The notes under the pieces: model-generated
What the model saw: the letters and a program-made list of their open reading frames with translations, nothing else
Database searches by the model: none
What the model was told of the DNA's origin: nothing
In this document: positions 55,774-64,000 of the stretch, piece by piece
Numbering within the stretch: the stretch's first letter is position 1
Layout of the letters: every line of letters starts with the position of its first letter
Origin: Portulaca oleracea
Taxonomy: Eukaryota; Streptophyta; Magnoliopsida; Caryophyllales; Portulacaceae
DNA length: 64,000 nt
Direction: 5' to 3'
Assembly (NCBI GenBank): GCA_029582165.1
Contig: CM055890.1
Location: forward strand, 7,032,787 to 7,096,786
Translations under genes and position numbers: made by a program

Positions 55774-58097
55774 ATGAAAGTACTTTATTGGAATGTCCAA
55801 GGGATAAAAAATGACTTTAAAATAGCTGAAATCAACTTCCTAGCTACAAGTATAAGACCTGACATTCTCTTCTTAAGTGAGACAATGGTTAATGATCACA
55901 ATGCGAATAAGATCATCAAAAGACTAAGGTTTGATAAAGCAGAATTAAGTCCAAAAACAACCATGCTGGCGGTTTATAGGTTTTATGAGAAATTCACATC
56001 CTCCAGAAATCTGAAAGAGCAATCCACCTATATGTTAAGGAGAAAGGTACATGGAAAGAATCAGTCTTATCGGGAATTTAAGCTCCCGCACAGCCAAGAG
56101 AAAAGGACCATTTTTGGAATAATCTCCAGTTGTTAAACCAAGTTTTTCATCTACCTTGGTGCATTATAAGGGATTATAACGATCTTTTAACCCCCGCAGA
56201 CAAAACTGGAGGTCTACCCCTCTTGAAAATTGTTTTCTAGGCTAAAGATTTTTTTTAGCTTAGTCCATGCAGTAGATATTCATCTGAATGGCTGCTTGTT
56301 CACGTGGAGAAAAACAATCCAAGGTCTTGATAGACCTATAATGCGTAATGACTAGAATAATTTATTCTCCTCCGCCGCTCTTAACCACATACCGTTTTCT
56401 TTCTCAGACCATTGTTATATTCTACTAGATACAGATCCTACAAAAAGGATTGGGAAGAATAGATCCTTTAGATTTTGTCAACACTAGCCAAATTTTGATA
56501 GAGTTAATGCTATTGTTAAAAAAAGGTTGGAATTTTAAAGTTCGTGGATATGCGTTGTTTCGGGTGGTCCGAAAATTAAAACAAATAAAAAAGGAGCTTT
56601 GAGAATGGGATAAAATCCACTCAAGAAATTTTAAAGAGAGACTTGAAACCAACTGTCTAAGATCCAATCTGTAGAAGAAAGACTATTACAAAATCCTCAA
56701 AGCACCAGATTTAACGAATGGCATAATAGACTTATCTGCCAAAGAAAACGAATGCTACTTTTTAATCAAAATTATTGGGGAAAGCTGAGTAGGAAGAAAT
56801 GGCTAACAGAAGGGGACCGTGGTACCTCCTTTTTTCACAATTCAGTTACTTTTGGAAAGAAGAAATCTTTAGTTATAGGGTTAAAAGACCAATCAGGAGT
56901 TTGGATTCGCGACGAAAGGCAAATTCAAAATAGTTTTATTGAGGAATTTACAATGCGTTTCAAGTCTGATTGCGCAAATCTTGTATCCGTACTACCAGCC
57001 TTACCTAAGATTACACAAGCTCAAAGTAGCCAGCTGACTGCATCGGTCAGTGATGAAGAAATCAGAAACACTATTTTCCAGACGGACCCGGGGAAAGCAC
57101 CAGGTCCAGATGGTTTTGGAGCAATCTTCTACCAAAAACACTGGAATATTGTTGGTACTGAGGTAGCAAGAGCTGTTAAGGATTTTTTCGAAAAAGGAAA
57201 ACTGCTCAAGGAAGTTAATCATGCGTTTATTGCTATTATTCCGAAAGTGGAAGATCCGAACCAACCTAACCAATTAAGACCAATCACTATTTCCAACCCT
57301 CTTTATAAGATTATAGCAAAAAAGACCATGCAAGGGATGGGCTTCTCATCAATTTGGATAAATTGGGTAATGGTCTCTTACTCAGCAATTGATAATGATC
57401 AACCTTGTGGCTTGATCAAACCAACTCGAGGGTTAAGACAGGGAGACCCTCTGTCACCTTACCTTTTTTCAATGTGTATGGAAGTATTGACTCAATCCTT
57501 GATTGCTCAATGCAACAATAAGAAGAAAGGCTTGGGAGTAAAAGTATGCCAAACTGGCATAAACATCCCTTGCCTACTTTTTGCTGATGATAGCTTGCTC
57601 TTTTGTAAAGGGTCTGAATCAGCTTGTAAAAATCTCAAGGACTTACTTGATGAGTTTTGCAATCACTCCGGTCAAATAATAAATTTCCATAAGTCTACCA
57701 TGATCTTCTCAAAAGGTGCCTCTCAAAAACATATAGATAGAGCCAAAGGAATATTCAACATTCCTACTAAAGAGTCCCTAGGTAAATACCTAGGTTGCCC
57801 TTCGGGTATAGGAAGTAAAAAAGTTGATCTTTTTTTCTCCTATATTTGAAAGAGTTTCCAAAAAACACTCTAATTGGAAAGCAAACTCAGTATCTAAAGA
57901 TGGAAGAACGATTCTCATACAATCTAATTTGGAATCCATTCCAGCGCACCCTATGCAATGCTTTCTTATGCCTAAGACCACATGTGATAGAATAGATAGA
58001 ATTAACAGGAACTTTTTCTAGAAAAATTCATCAGAAAAGGGTATGCCTATGATTTCATGGGATAAAATATGCAGATCGATAGATAAAGGAGGGCTAA
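55774..58097 (+). pseudogene. L1-type LINE ORF2, 5' part (interrupted at 58097)
   Basis: It starts MKVLYWNVQGIKNDFKIAEI (endonuclease start), with ILFLSETMV holding the catalytic Glu. It decays over 55980-56750, where GLDRPIMRND and SDHCYILL relics remain in other frames. A 365-aa open frame follows at 56752-57849: WLTEGDRGTSFFHNSV, KAPGPDGFGAIFYQKHW, NQLRPITISNPLYKIIAKK, then abruptly MGFSSIWINWVM, GLRQGDPLSPYLFS and LLFADDSLLF. The normal 75-80 residues between IIAKK and MGF, including motif A with a catalytic Asp, are deleted in frame near 57328. The reading continues through LGCPSGIGSKKVD and MISWDKICRSIDKGGL to the LTR-element insertion at 58097. The 3' part is at 62802-64000. Confidence 0.88.
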
Positions 58098-59141
58098 TGA
58101 TGTATATTTGCCTAGCTATATACATCAAGGCCTAGCTAAAGGACCTCAATCCAGCTAGAAGCTACAAATGTCGCCTTGGGTATCAACAACTACAAGTGTT
58201 TATTAGCTCAAGGAAGAAAGCATGAAGGACCTTGATCGTATTCTAGCTTACATGGAGTTACTCTCACATTTGGAGGACATTAATGAGCATAAATAACTCT
58301 CAAGTCCTTATTGAGAAGTCATCTCTCACGGCAGCAAAGGACTCCATCAAGTACAGTTCGATATTTTGCTCTATAACTCTAGATGCATACGTCTATTGAG
58401 GAAATCATCAAAAGACGGATTGGAGCTCTTTAAATAAGCTTTCCAGCGGTTTTTGAATCATTGAAAACGGACAAGTATTGAAGGAGTTATAGCAATTTCT
58501 TTCTAGAGTTGTATTTTAGAGTTTATGATGTCATAAATAGGATATATGATGTAATAGTTGATTCTTGGTTTCTTGAACCCTAGGTACACGTCCAAGGGGT
58601 CCTAAGAGTAGTATAAATAGACCCCCTAGGGTGCCATTGTATTCATTCATTACATCTCATATCAAATACAAATCAAATTTAAACACATTGTGTTTTCTCT
58701 CTAGCTTGTGTGCTAGAATTGGTTCTCTTGAGGGAGAGTCTTTTGAATCTCTTCTTCTATTCTAAGATTGGCTATCTTAGATGGTGATAGGAAGAGTTGG
58801 AGGATTCTAGGAGTGGTGAATCTGTATCTCCTTAGAAGATCCTGCCGCTTTATCATTCGATCAAACGATTCATTCTTGTTGTAAGTTTCAATCTATTCTT
58901 TTGAATCTTTTGATTTCCATTGCATTTTCATTCCATTCTTTTCCATACCAACCAGAATATATCCCCACTCATTTGTTTATCCATCCATCCATTCATCCGT
59001 CATCCATTATTCATTCATTTACACTCCATTTCCATCTTTATTCATTCATTCTTGTGATCAAGAATCAATCTATCCAACCCCAAGTTTAAAGATCCTTATA
59101 TTGTTGTGTAATGTGATCATCCTTGATCCCATTATACATCA
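58098..59141 (+). repeat. 5' LTR
   Basis: 1044 bp, TATAAATA at 58612-58619, CATTCAT-rich segment at about 58970-59050. Lacks a 48-base segment present in the 3' LTR after about 58491. Confidence 0.95.
58612..58619 (+). promoter_or_regulatory. TATA box of the 5' LTR
   Basis: TATAAATA in the middle of the LTR; the same box is at 62265-62272 in the 3' LTR. Confidence 0.6.
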
Positions 59142-59145
59142 AAAT

Positions 59146-59158
59146 TGGTATCAGAGCC
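59146..59158 (+). promoter_or_regulatory. Primer-binding site (initiator tRNA-Met type)
   Basis: TGGTATCAGAGCC lies four bases after the 5' LTR, the standard initiator-methionine tRNA primer site of plant LTR elements. Confidence 0.88.
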
Positions 59159-59453
59159 TAGGAGATTGATTCTTGTGGTTCTTGATATCATCTTTTTACA
59201 ATCTTTCCTCCACAAATCCATCCCCCACCATCTCCATTCTCACGCCACCCATAAGTTTTTCCAAGAACTCAACAAGAACTCGTCAAGAACTCATAAAGAA
59301 CCATAAACTCCACAAAAAAACCTTAAACCAAACTCAAACCTAGCCTAAACACATTCCCCATTTCGTCCCCTACATTCCCCACTAAACCGTGAGTCTTGCT
59401 TAAAGTCTTTCTTCATCAAGATTCATATTCTATGGCTTGCAAAAGATCTCTTC

Positions 59454-60821
59454 ATGAATTCACCAAGTGAATTGAAACGCTTGGAGCAACAAATTGATGA
59501 TCTTACCAAACAAATGGAAGTATTTGGGATCCTTCAAAAGGGAGGATCAAGAAGCGCTTGTTCACGTAAGGTTTACCCCTATGAAGTTGAATATGAAGCA
59601 TTTTATGAATGGATTAAATGTTCAAGCAAGAAGAATGGATATAATGTTCAAGAAGAGTTCTTGCCATACAAATACAAAGGAGATTACATCAACAAGCTTG
59701 AAATAATGGAGCAAGGGAGCAAGGCCGTGGTTGAATATACCATAGAATTCAGACGGCAACTACGGAAGTATGGCCTTAAGGAGGATGATCCACACGTTTT
59801 GGTATGTTACACTCTTGGTCTTAATGATTACATTTGGTGTGTTGTTGTACATCAATCTTACGCAAACTTGAAAGAGTTAAGTTCTTTAGCTCTTGATGTT
59901 GAAATTCAAGTAAAGAGTAAAGAACTCTTGGACAAAACCCGTACACAACAAAGACATACAAAACAGCCCCTAAACCACCTCACACCTACTATCCAAAGCA
60001 CCTCAAATCAGCCTATAAACCTCCCCATTCCTATTGTCCAAGACGAGGAAATCATTGACCAAAGTACAAGTCTATCTTGCCAAAGTTTTGATCCTGTTGA
60101 AAGTGTATGTCAAACGTCATCCTATGAGCAACCAGAATTTGAAAGTGAATCATTTGATGTATTTGACGTGTATGAGGATGTTCATGAAGTATGTGATAAC
60201 CTTGGCACGAATGAGGAAGTTAATGTAGTATGTAGCGTGCCTAAAGATGAGTTTAAAGTGTATGACAATCCATTGTACGAGGAGAATAATGATGAGTTTC
60301 GAGTATATGACAACCCATTGTATAAGGAGGAAGGCGTGAATGAAGAAGTTGAATTTGCCGAATGTGATGTTTTTGTTGAAAATGAGCAAGTTCAAGTATG
60401 TAGTAGCATGGCTAAAGAAGTAAATGAGGTACACATAGAGGAGGATCTTGAAGTAGAGGAAGTAGAAGAATTGAATGGAGAAGAACTACGTGATGAAATG
60501 TGTTCATTGATCCAAGAAGGAGAAAGTTGTGCCATCATTGACGTTGACATTGATCTTGACCAAGATATTAGCCTCGCTACAACAAATGTCCAAGAATTGC
60601 AAATGAAGAGCTATTCACACCATGACAATGATCTTCATATGGATCCAAGAAGTTTAGTAAGTCTTGCTTTTTACAAGATTTGCAAAAATTCATTATATTG
60701 TAATATTACTTCTATGGATTCTAGTTATACTTTGTTCGAAGAATCAAAATTGTATGATAGGAGTCGTCCTTATTACCACCTTGTGTCTCACGGCTCAAGG
60801 AGGATCAAAGTACTCTTATGA
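59454..60821 (+). CDS. Gag-like protein with long acidic extension
   Basis: This intact ORF has 455 aa. Residues 1-25 form a probable coiled coil (ELKRLEQQIDDLTKQMEVFG). Residues about 45-165 look like the Ty3/gypsy gag core (EEFLPYKYKGDYINKLEIME, GSKAVVEYTIEFRRQLRKYG, then VCYTLGLNDYIW). No CCHC knuckle is visible, although gag usually has one. Residues about 190-390 are acidic, with an internal repeat in which DEF(K/R)VYDNPLY occurs twice. The C-terminal part (MDPRSLVSLAFYKI) is not recognised. Start chosen at the first ATG after the LTR region, 313 bases inside the 5' LTR. The stop overlaps the ATG of another open frame at 60818-61102 (94 aa, unknown). It probably packages element RNA. Confidence 0.7.
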   Translation: MNSPSELKRLEQQIDDLTKQMEVFGILQKGGSRSACSRKVYPYEVEYEAFYEWIKCSSKKNGYNVQEEFLPYKYKGDYINKLEIMEQGSKAVVEYTIEFRRQLRKYGLKEDDPHVLVCYTLGLNDYIWCVVVHQSYANLKELSSLALDVEIQVKSKELLDKTRTQQRHTKQPLNHLTPTIQSTSNQPINLPIPIVQDEEIIDQSTSLSCQSFDPVESVCQTSSYEQPEFESESFDVFDVYEDVHEVCDNLGTNEEVNVVCSVPKDEFKVYDNPLYEENNDEFRVYDNPLYKEEGVNEEVEFAECDVFVENEQVQVCSSMAKEVNEVHIEEDLEVEEVEELNGEELRDEMCSLIQEGESCAIIDVDIDLDQDISLATTNVQELQMKSYSHHDNDLHMDPRSLVSLAFYKICKNSLYCNITSMDSSYTLFEESKLYDRSRPYYHLVSHGSRRIKVLL

Positions 60822-61169
60822 CACTTATGGAGAATAAGTATCATGAATTTGAAGAACCAAGGAGTCTCATTCTTACACCAATGAAGGTTGGAAACCGTGA
60901 GCCTATAAAGGATCAAGATCCTATGCCATCACTTGTTCTCATTTGTGAATATTTGGATGAAAGACAAGCACCATCAACAAGTGACCTCTCTCACTTATCT
61001 CTTTGGGTACGTTTCTCTTCCATGAGTATTATCATGCATCAAAGGCTGCCACCAAATCCTATGATTCATCACCGAATGGTCTATGCAAAGGATCAAGCGT
61101 AATTCATGGATAACTACATCAACGACTTTGATTCTCATAGTATACAACATATTTTGAGAGAATGTACCA

Positions 61170-61655
61170 TTGCAATGTAAAGAGATTGTATTTGTATACT
61201 TTGATAACATTTTTGTATGTAGTAGAAGTAGAAAGGAGTATGTAAATCCTTTGGAGTTAGTCTTGACGAAGCATGAGGAGCCACATGGAGAATTGGAGAA
61301 GTACTTAGAGAATTGTCCTTACCTCTCGTCCAAGAATGAGCTATCTCAACATACCTCATCAAATGGAGTAATTCAAGTGGACAAAAGGAAAGAAGGAACT
61401 ATTCAAGAAGGGTCCATACTTGCATCCATATTTGAGCACCATGATGCCATTGGCTTATTCATGAGAAGACTTGGAAGAAAGTGGAAGTTCAAGTCAAGCA
61501 TCAAAGAAATCTATGATGATTTCAAGGCATTCAAGAAGAGAAGTTGTAAACTCATAAGAAGGAACAAGAGAAGTGATGTCAATAACACATATGGGAAGAT
61601 ATCTTATAAAGAAGGAAGGAAAACAAGGAAGAAGAAGTGTTATGTACTGGTTTAG
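61170..61655 (+). pseudogene. Reverse transcriptase relic fused to unknown C-terminus
   Basis: The open frame of 161 aa begins MQCKEIVFVYFDNIFVCSRS followed by KEY...LELVL. This matches the Ty3/gypsy reverse transcriptase palm around the active site (FVYFDDILVYSRS...EEH...LRLVL), with the second catalytic Asp changed to Asn. The rest of pol is missing; a basic stretch follows (KFKSSIKEIYDDFKAFKKRS). The segment before the polypurine tract (LSKFEDKLFQPGEND, about 61663-61708) resembles the usual end of chromovirus-type pol. It is a deletion scar from a once complete element. Confidence 0.65.
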
Positions 61656-61695
61656 AAGAAGTTTTGTCTAAGTTTGAGGACAAACTTTTTCAACC

Positions 61696-61704
61696 GGGGG
61701 AGAA
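61696..61704 (+). promoter_or_regulatory. Polypurine tract
   Basis: GGGGGAGAA directly upstream of the TGATGTATAT start of the 3' LTR. Confidence 0.85.
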
Positions 61705-62796
61705 TGATGTATATTTGCCTAGCTATATACATCAAGGCCTAGCTAAAGGACCTCAATCCAGCTAGAAGCTACAAATGACGCCTTGGGTATCAACAACTAC
61801 AAGGGTTTAATACCTCAAGGAAGAAAGCATGAAGGACCTTGATGGTATTCTAGCTTACAAGGAGTTACTCTCACATTTGGAGGACATCAATGAGCATAAA
61901 TAACTCTCAAGTCCTTATTGAGAAGTCATCTCTCACGGCAGCAAAGGACTCCATCAAGTACAGTTCGATATTTTGCTCTATAACTCTAGATCCATACGTC
62001 TATTGAGGAAATCATCAAAAGACAGATTGGAGCCCTTTAAATAAGCTTTCCAATGCTTTTTGAATCATTGAAAACGGACAAGTATTGAAGGAGTTATATC
62101 TAAATTATGAAAAAAAAGAGAAATGAAATAATTATTTAATAAAAATGATTTCTTTCTAGAGTTGTATTTTAGAGTTTATGATCTCATAAATAGGATATAT
62201 GATGTAATAGTTGATTCTTGGTTTCTTGAACCCTAGGTACACGTCCAAGGGGTCCTAAGAGTAGTATAAATAGAACACCCTAAGGTGCCATTGTATTCAT
62301 TCATTACATCTCATATCAAATACAAATCAAATTTAAACACATTCTGTTTTCTCTCTAGCTTGTGTGCTAGAATTGGTTCTCTTGAGGGAGAGTCTTTTGA
62401 ATCTCTTCTTCTATTCTAAGATTGGCTATCTTAGATGGTGATAGGAAGAGTTGGAGGATTCTAGGAGTGGTGAATCTGTATCTCCTTAGAAGATCCCAAG
62501 CCGTTTATCATTCGATCAAACGATTCATTCTTGTTGTAAGTTTCAATCTATTCTTTTGAATCTTTTGATTTCCATTGCATTTTCATTCCATTCTTTTCCA
62601 TACCAACCAGAATATATCCCCACTCATTCGTTCATCCATCCATCCATCCATTCATCATCCATTATTCATTCATTTACACTCCATTTCCATCTTTATTCAT
62701 TCATTCTTGTGATCAAGAATCAATCTATCCAACCCTAAGTTTAAAGATCCTTATATTGTTGTGTAATGTGATCATCCTTGATCCCATTATACATCA
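61705..62796 (+). repeat. 3' LTR
   Basis: 1092 bp. It is highly similar to the 5' LTR with scattered substitutions (for example near 61778, 61802 and 61844) and a 48-base AT-rich insertion at about 62100-62149 that the 5' LTR lacks. Confidence 0.95.
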
Positions 62797-62801
62797 GCTA
62801 A

Positions 62802-64000
62802 GTCTCCGTAAGACCCATGCAGTAAATCTAGCTTTCCAGTGCAAACTAGTATGAAAACTTATGCACGAAAAAAACAACCTTTGGGTGTCTCAAATGTTTG
62901 CCAAATATAACCAGTCAGGCGAAGGGCAACTTAAGATCCCAAAACAATCAGACTCTTGGGTTTGGAAAAACATGTGCAAAGCTTTTATGTTTTGCAAAAA
63001 AGGGTTCAGATGGGAGATTGGTAATGGTAAAAAAGTCGACTTATGGTATGACAATTGGTGCCATCAGCTTCCTCTAGCAACTTTGACGAATCAAACTTCC
63101 GATCAACTGGGTTGTCATCATGTAAAGGTCAATGAGTTCATTCAATATAATGATGGCACGTGGAAAAACTTAAACAAGTTTTCCCATAACACCTTGTTAG
63201 ATTAGTCCAACAAAAGCCAATTTCCCTGTCTAACGAGCACGACGAGATGTGTTGGGGACGAACAGGAAGCGGTGAATTCGCTACCAAATCAGCCACTTGG
63301 CTTTGCCACGACCTAAAAGATAATCAAAAATGGGATGGCCATTGGATTTGGAAACTTGATGTCCAACCAAAACTAAAAGAATTCGTTTGGGGAATCCACC
63401 ATAATGGGCTTCCCCTAAGACGAAATCTTTTTCGAAGAGGAGCTTCAGAAGAACCCTCCTGTCCTATTTGTCTAAACCACTTGGAGACTGATAATCACCT
63501 CAGTCATGATTGTCACTTCACAAGTAAAGTGTGGGATTCTGCGAATTCCCATGGGTGGTTGGCCACGTCTTTGACTTGGCCAATAGATAGCACAAGTTCC
63601 AACATTCTCAACACTCTTAGGAACTCACTTCCCTCAAACAAGTTTCTAAGAACCATTCATCTTATTTGGAGCATCTGGAAGGAGCGCAACGATTGTACTT
63701 TCAACAAATCCATCTTCAACACCACTCGAGTCATTATTCGAGCAAAGAGAAGTTATGCAGAATGGTGAGCTAGAAGAAGATTCTCCTCACAAGACATGTC
63801 GTCTCCCTCTTTAGGCATGACAACACACAAGAAGACTCACAACTACCTCTCTGGCCATTGAAAACCTCCTAAGATTGACTATGTCAAACTTAACTTTGAC
63901 GGATCTCTCAACAACTAGGGGTCAGCAGTGGGTTTCGTCATCCGTGATCACCTGGTCGATTATGTAAAGCAGGTGCTACTCGTGTCAATTCTCACTCTAT
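62802..64000 (+). pseudogene. L1-type LINE ORF2, 3' part (continues beyond window)
   Basis: The reading resumes after the GCTAA duplication with SPRKTHAVNLAFQCKLVWKL. It continues with WVWKNMCKAFMFCKKGFRWE, IGNGKKVDLWYDNW, a stop near 63205, then the zf-RVT region at 63247-63768. There WKLDVQPKLKEFVWGIHHNG and the finger C-x2-C...H-x4-H-x3-C-x2-H region (CPICLNHLETDNHLSHDC) are followed by LIWSIWKERNDCTFN. An RNase H-like start (VKLNFDGSLNN, then a stop, SAVGFVIRDH) runs off the window end. Together with 55774-58097 this is one LINE split by the LTR element. Confidence 0.88.

Larger units (their letters stand above)
58098..62796 (+). mobile_element. Complete nonautonomous Ty3/gypsy-type LTR element (gag plus RT relic)
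   Basis: LTRs at 58098-59141 and 61705-62796 share TGATGTATAT...TACATCA ends. They are flanked by the 5-bp duplication GCTAA (58093-58097 and 62797-62801), inside a LINE reading frame. The primer-binding site TGGTATCAGAGCC follows the 5' LTR and a polypurine tract precedes the 3' LTR. The 2.5-kb interior has a 455-aa gag-like ORF and only a remnant of reverse transcriptase, so it is an internal-deletion derivative that would depend on a relative for pol. Confidence 0.95.

Noticed and set aside
58901..59089. 62-aa frame with HPSIHPSS repeats, also at 62556-62738
   Set aside because: It is inside both LTRs and reflects CATTCAT repeats; it is not a gene.

Overview
This is plant nuclear DNA, most likely from a eudicot. 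The support is a single-exon, chloroplast-targeted CYP74A allene oxide synthase gene, FAR1-type Mutator-like (MULE) transposase, plant mobile domain, Athila-type and copia LTR retrotransposons, plant L1 LINEs, Stowaway/Tourist/hAT/Mutator MITEs and Helitron-like 3' ends. I cannot name the species. Only one gene looks intact and host-encoded (allene oxide synthase, 32093-33673, minus strand). Almost everything else is transposable-element DNA, much of it nested and decayed.

Layout. 1-5454 is the 3' part of an Athila-lineage Ty3/gypsy element (broken post-pol ORF, long noncoding 3' region, 3' LTR at 3811-5454). It sits inside the RNase H end of a Ty1/copia element whose LTR follows (5455-5884). 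5885-12423 is AT-rich with two copies of one foldback MITE family (7-bp target duplications), another long-TIR MITE, two Helitron-like 3' ends and a Stowaway MITE. 12429-18950 is a complete minus-strand LTR element (target duplication ATGCC) that codes only for a 575-aa acidic gag-like protein. 20058-28332 is an 8.3-kb MULE inserted in a LINE RNase H domain. It carries a FAR1/MULE transposase gene ending in an OTU-protease-like domain, and a convergent plant mobile domain (MAIN-like) gene. The transposase gene was later broken by a hAT MITE.

28333-32092 holds MITEs and a repeat-rich TIR element. Allene oxide synthase follows, with a TATA-like box about 70 bp upstream of its ATG. 34786-37583 holds two Mutator-type nonautonomous elements, the second about 1.9 kb with GC-richer cargo. 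38123-43006 contains minus-strand LINE remains between long (TA)n tracts. 43007-44596 is mostly microsatellite. 44820-46564 has a repeated small-exon pair of unknown identity. 46844-47191 is a Tourist-like MITE. 47304-55025 is a 7.7-kb LINE with a perfect 17-bp target duplication and several reading-frame lesions. 55774 to the window end is a third LINE, split by a complete 4.7-kb LTR element (58098-62796, target duplication GCTAA) that again has a gag-like ORF and only a relic of reverse transcriptase.

Main observations: (1) a MULE combining transposase, OTU protease-like domain and plant mobile domain gene, with mirrored subterminal blocks; (2) two unrelated gag-only LTR elements whose gag-like proteins both have long acidic extensions; (3) paired palindromes spaced 21-22 bp just upstream of the TATA box in the LTRs of two different Athila-type elements; (4) repeated stem-loop plus purine-tract modules in their 3' noncoding regions. 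All calls come from reading the sequence; no database search was run.
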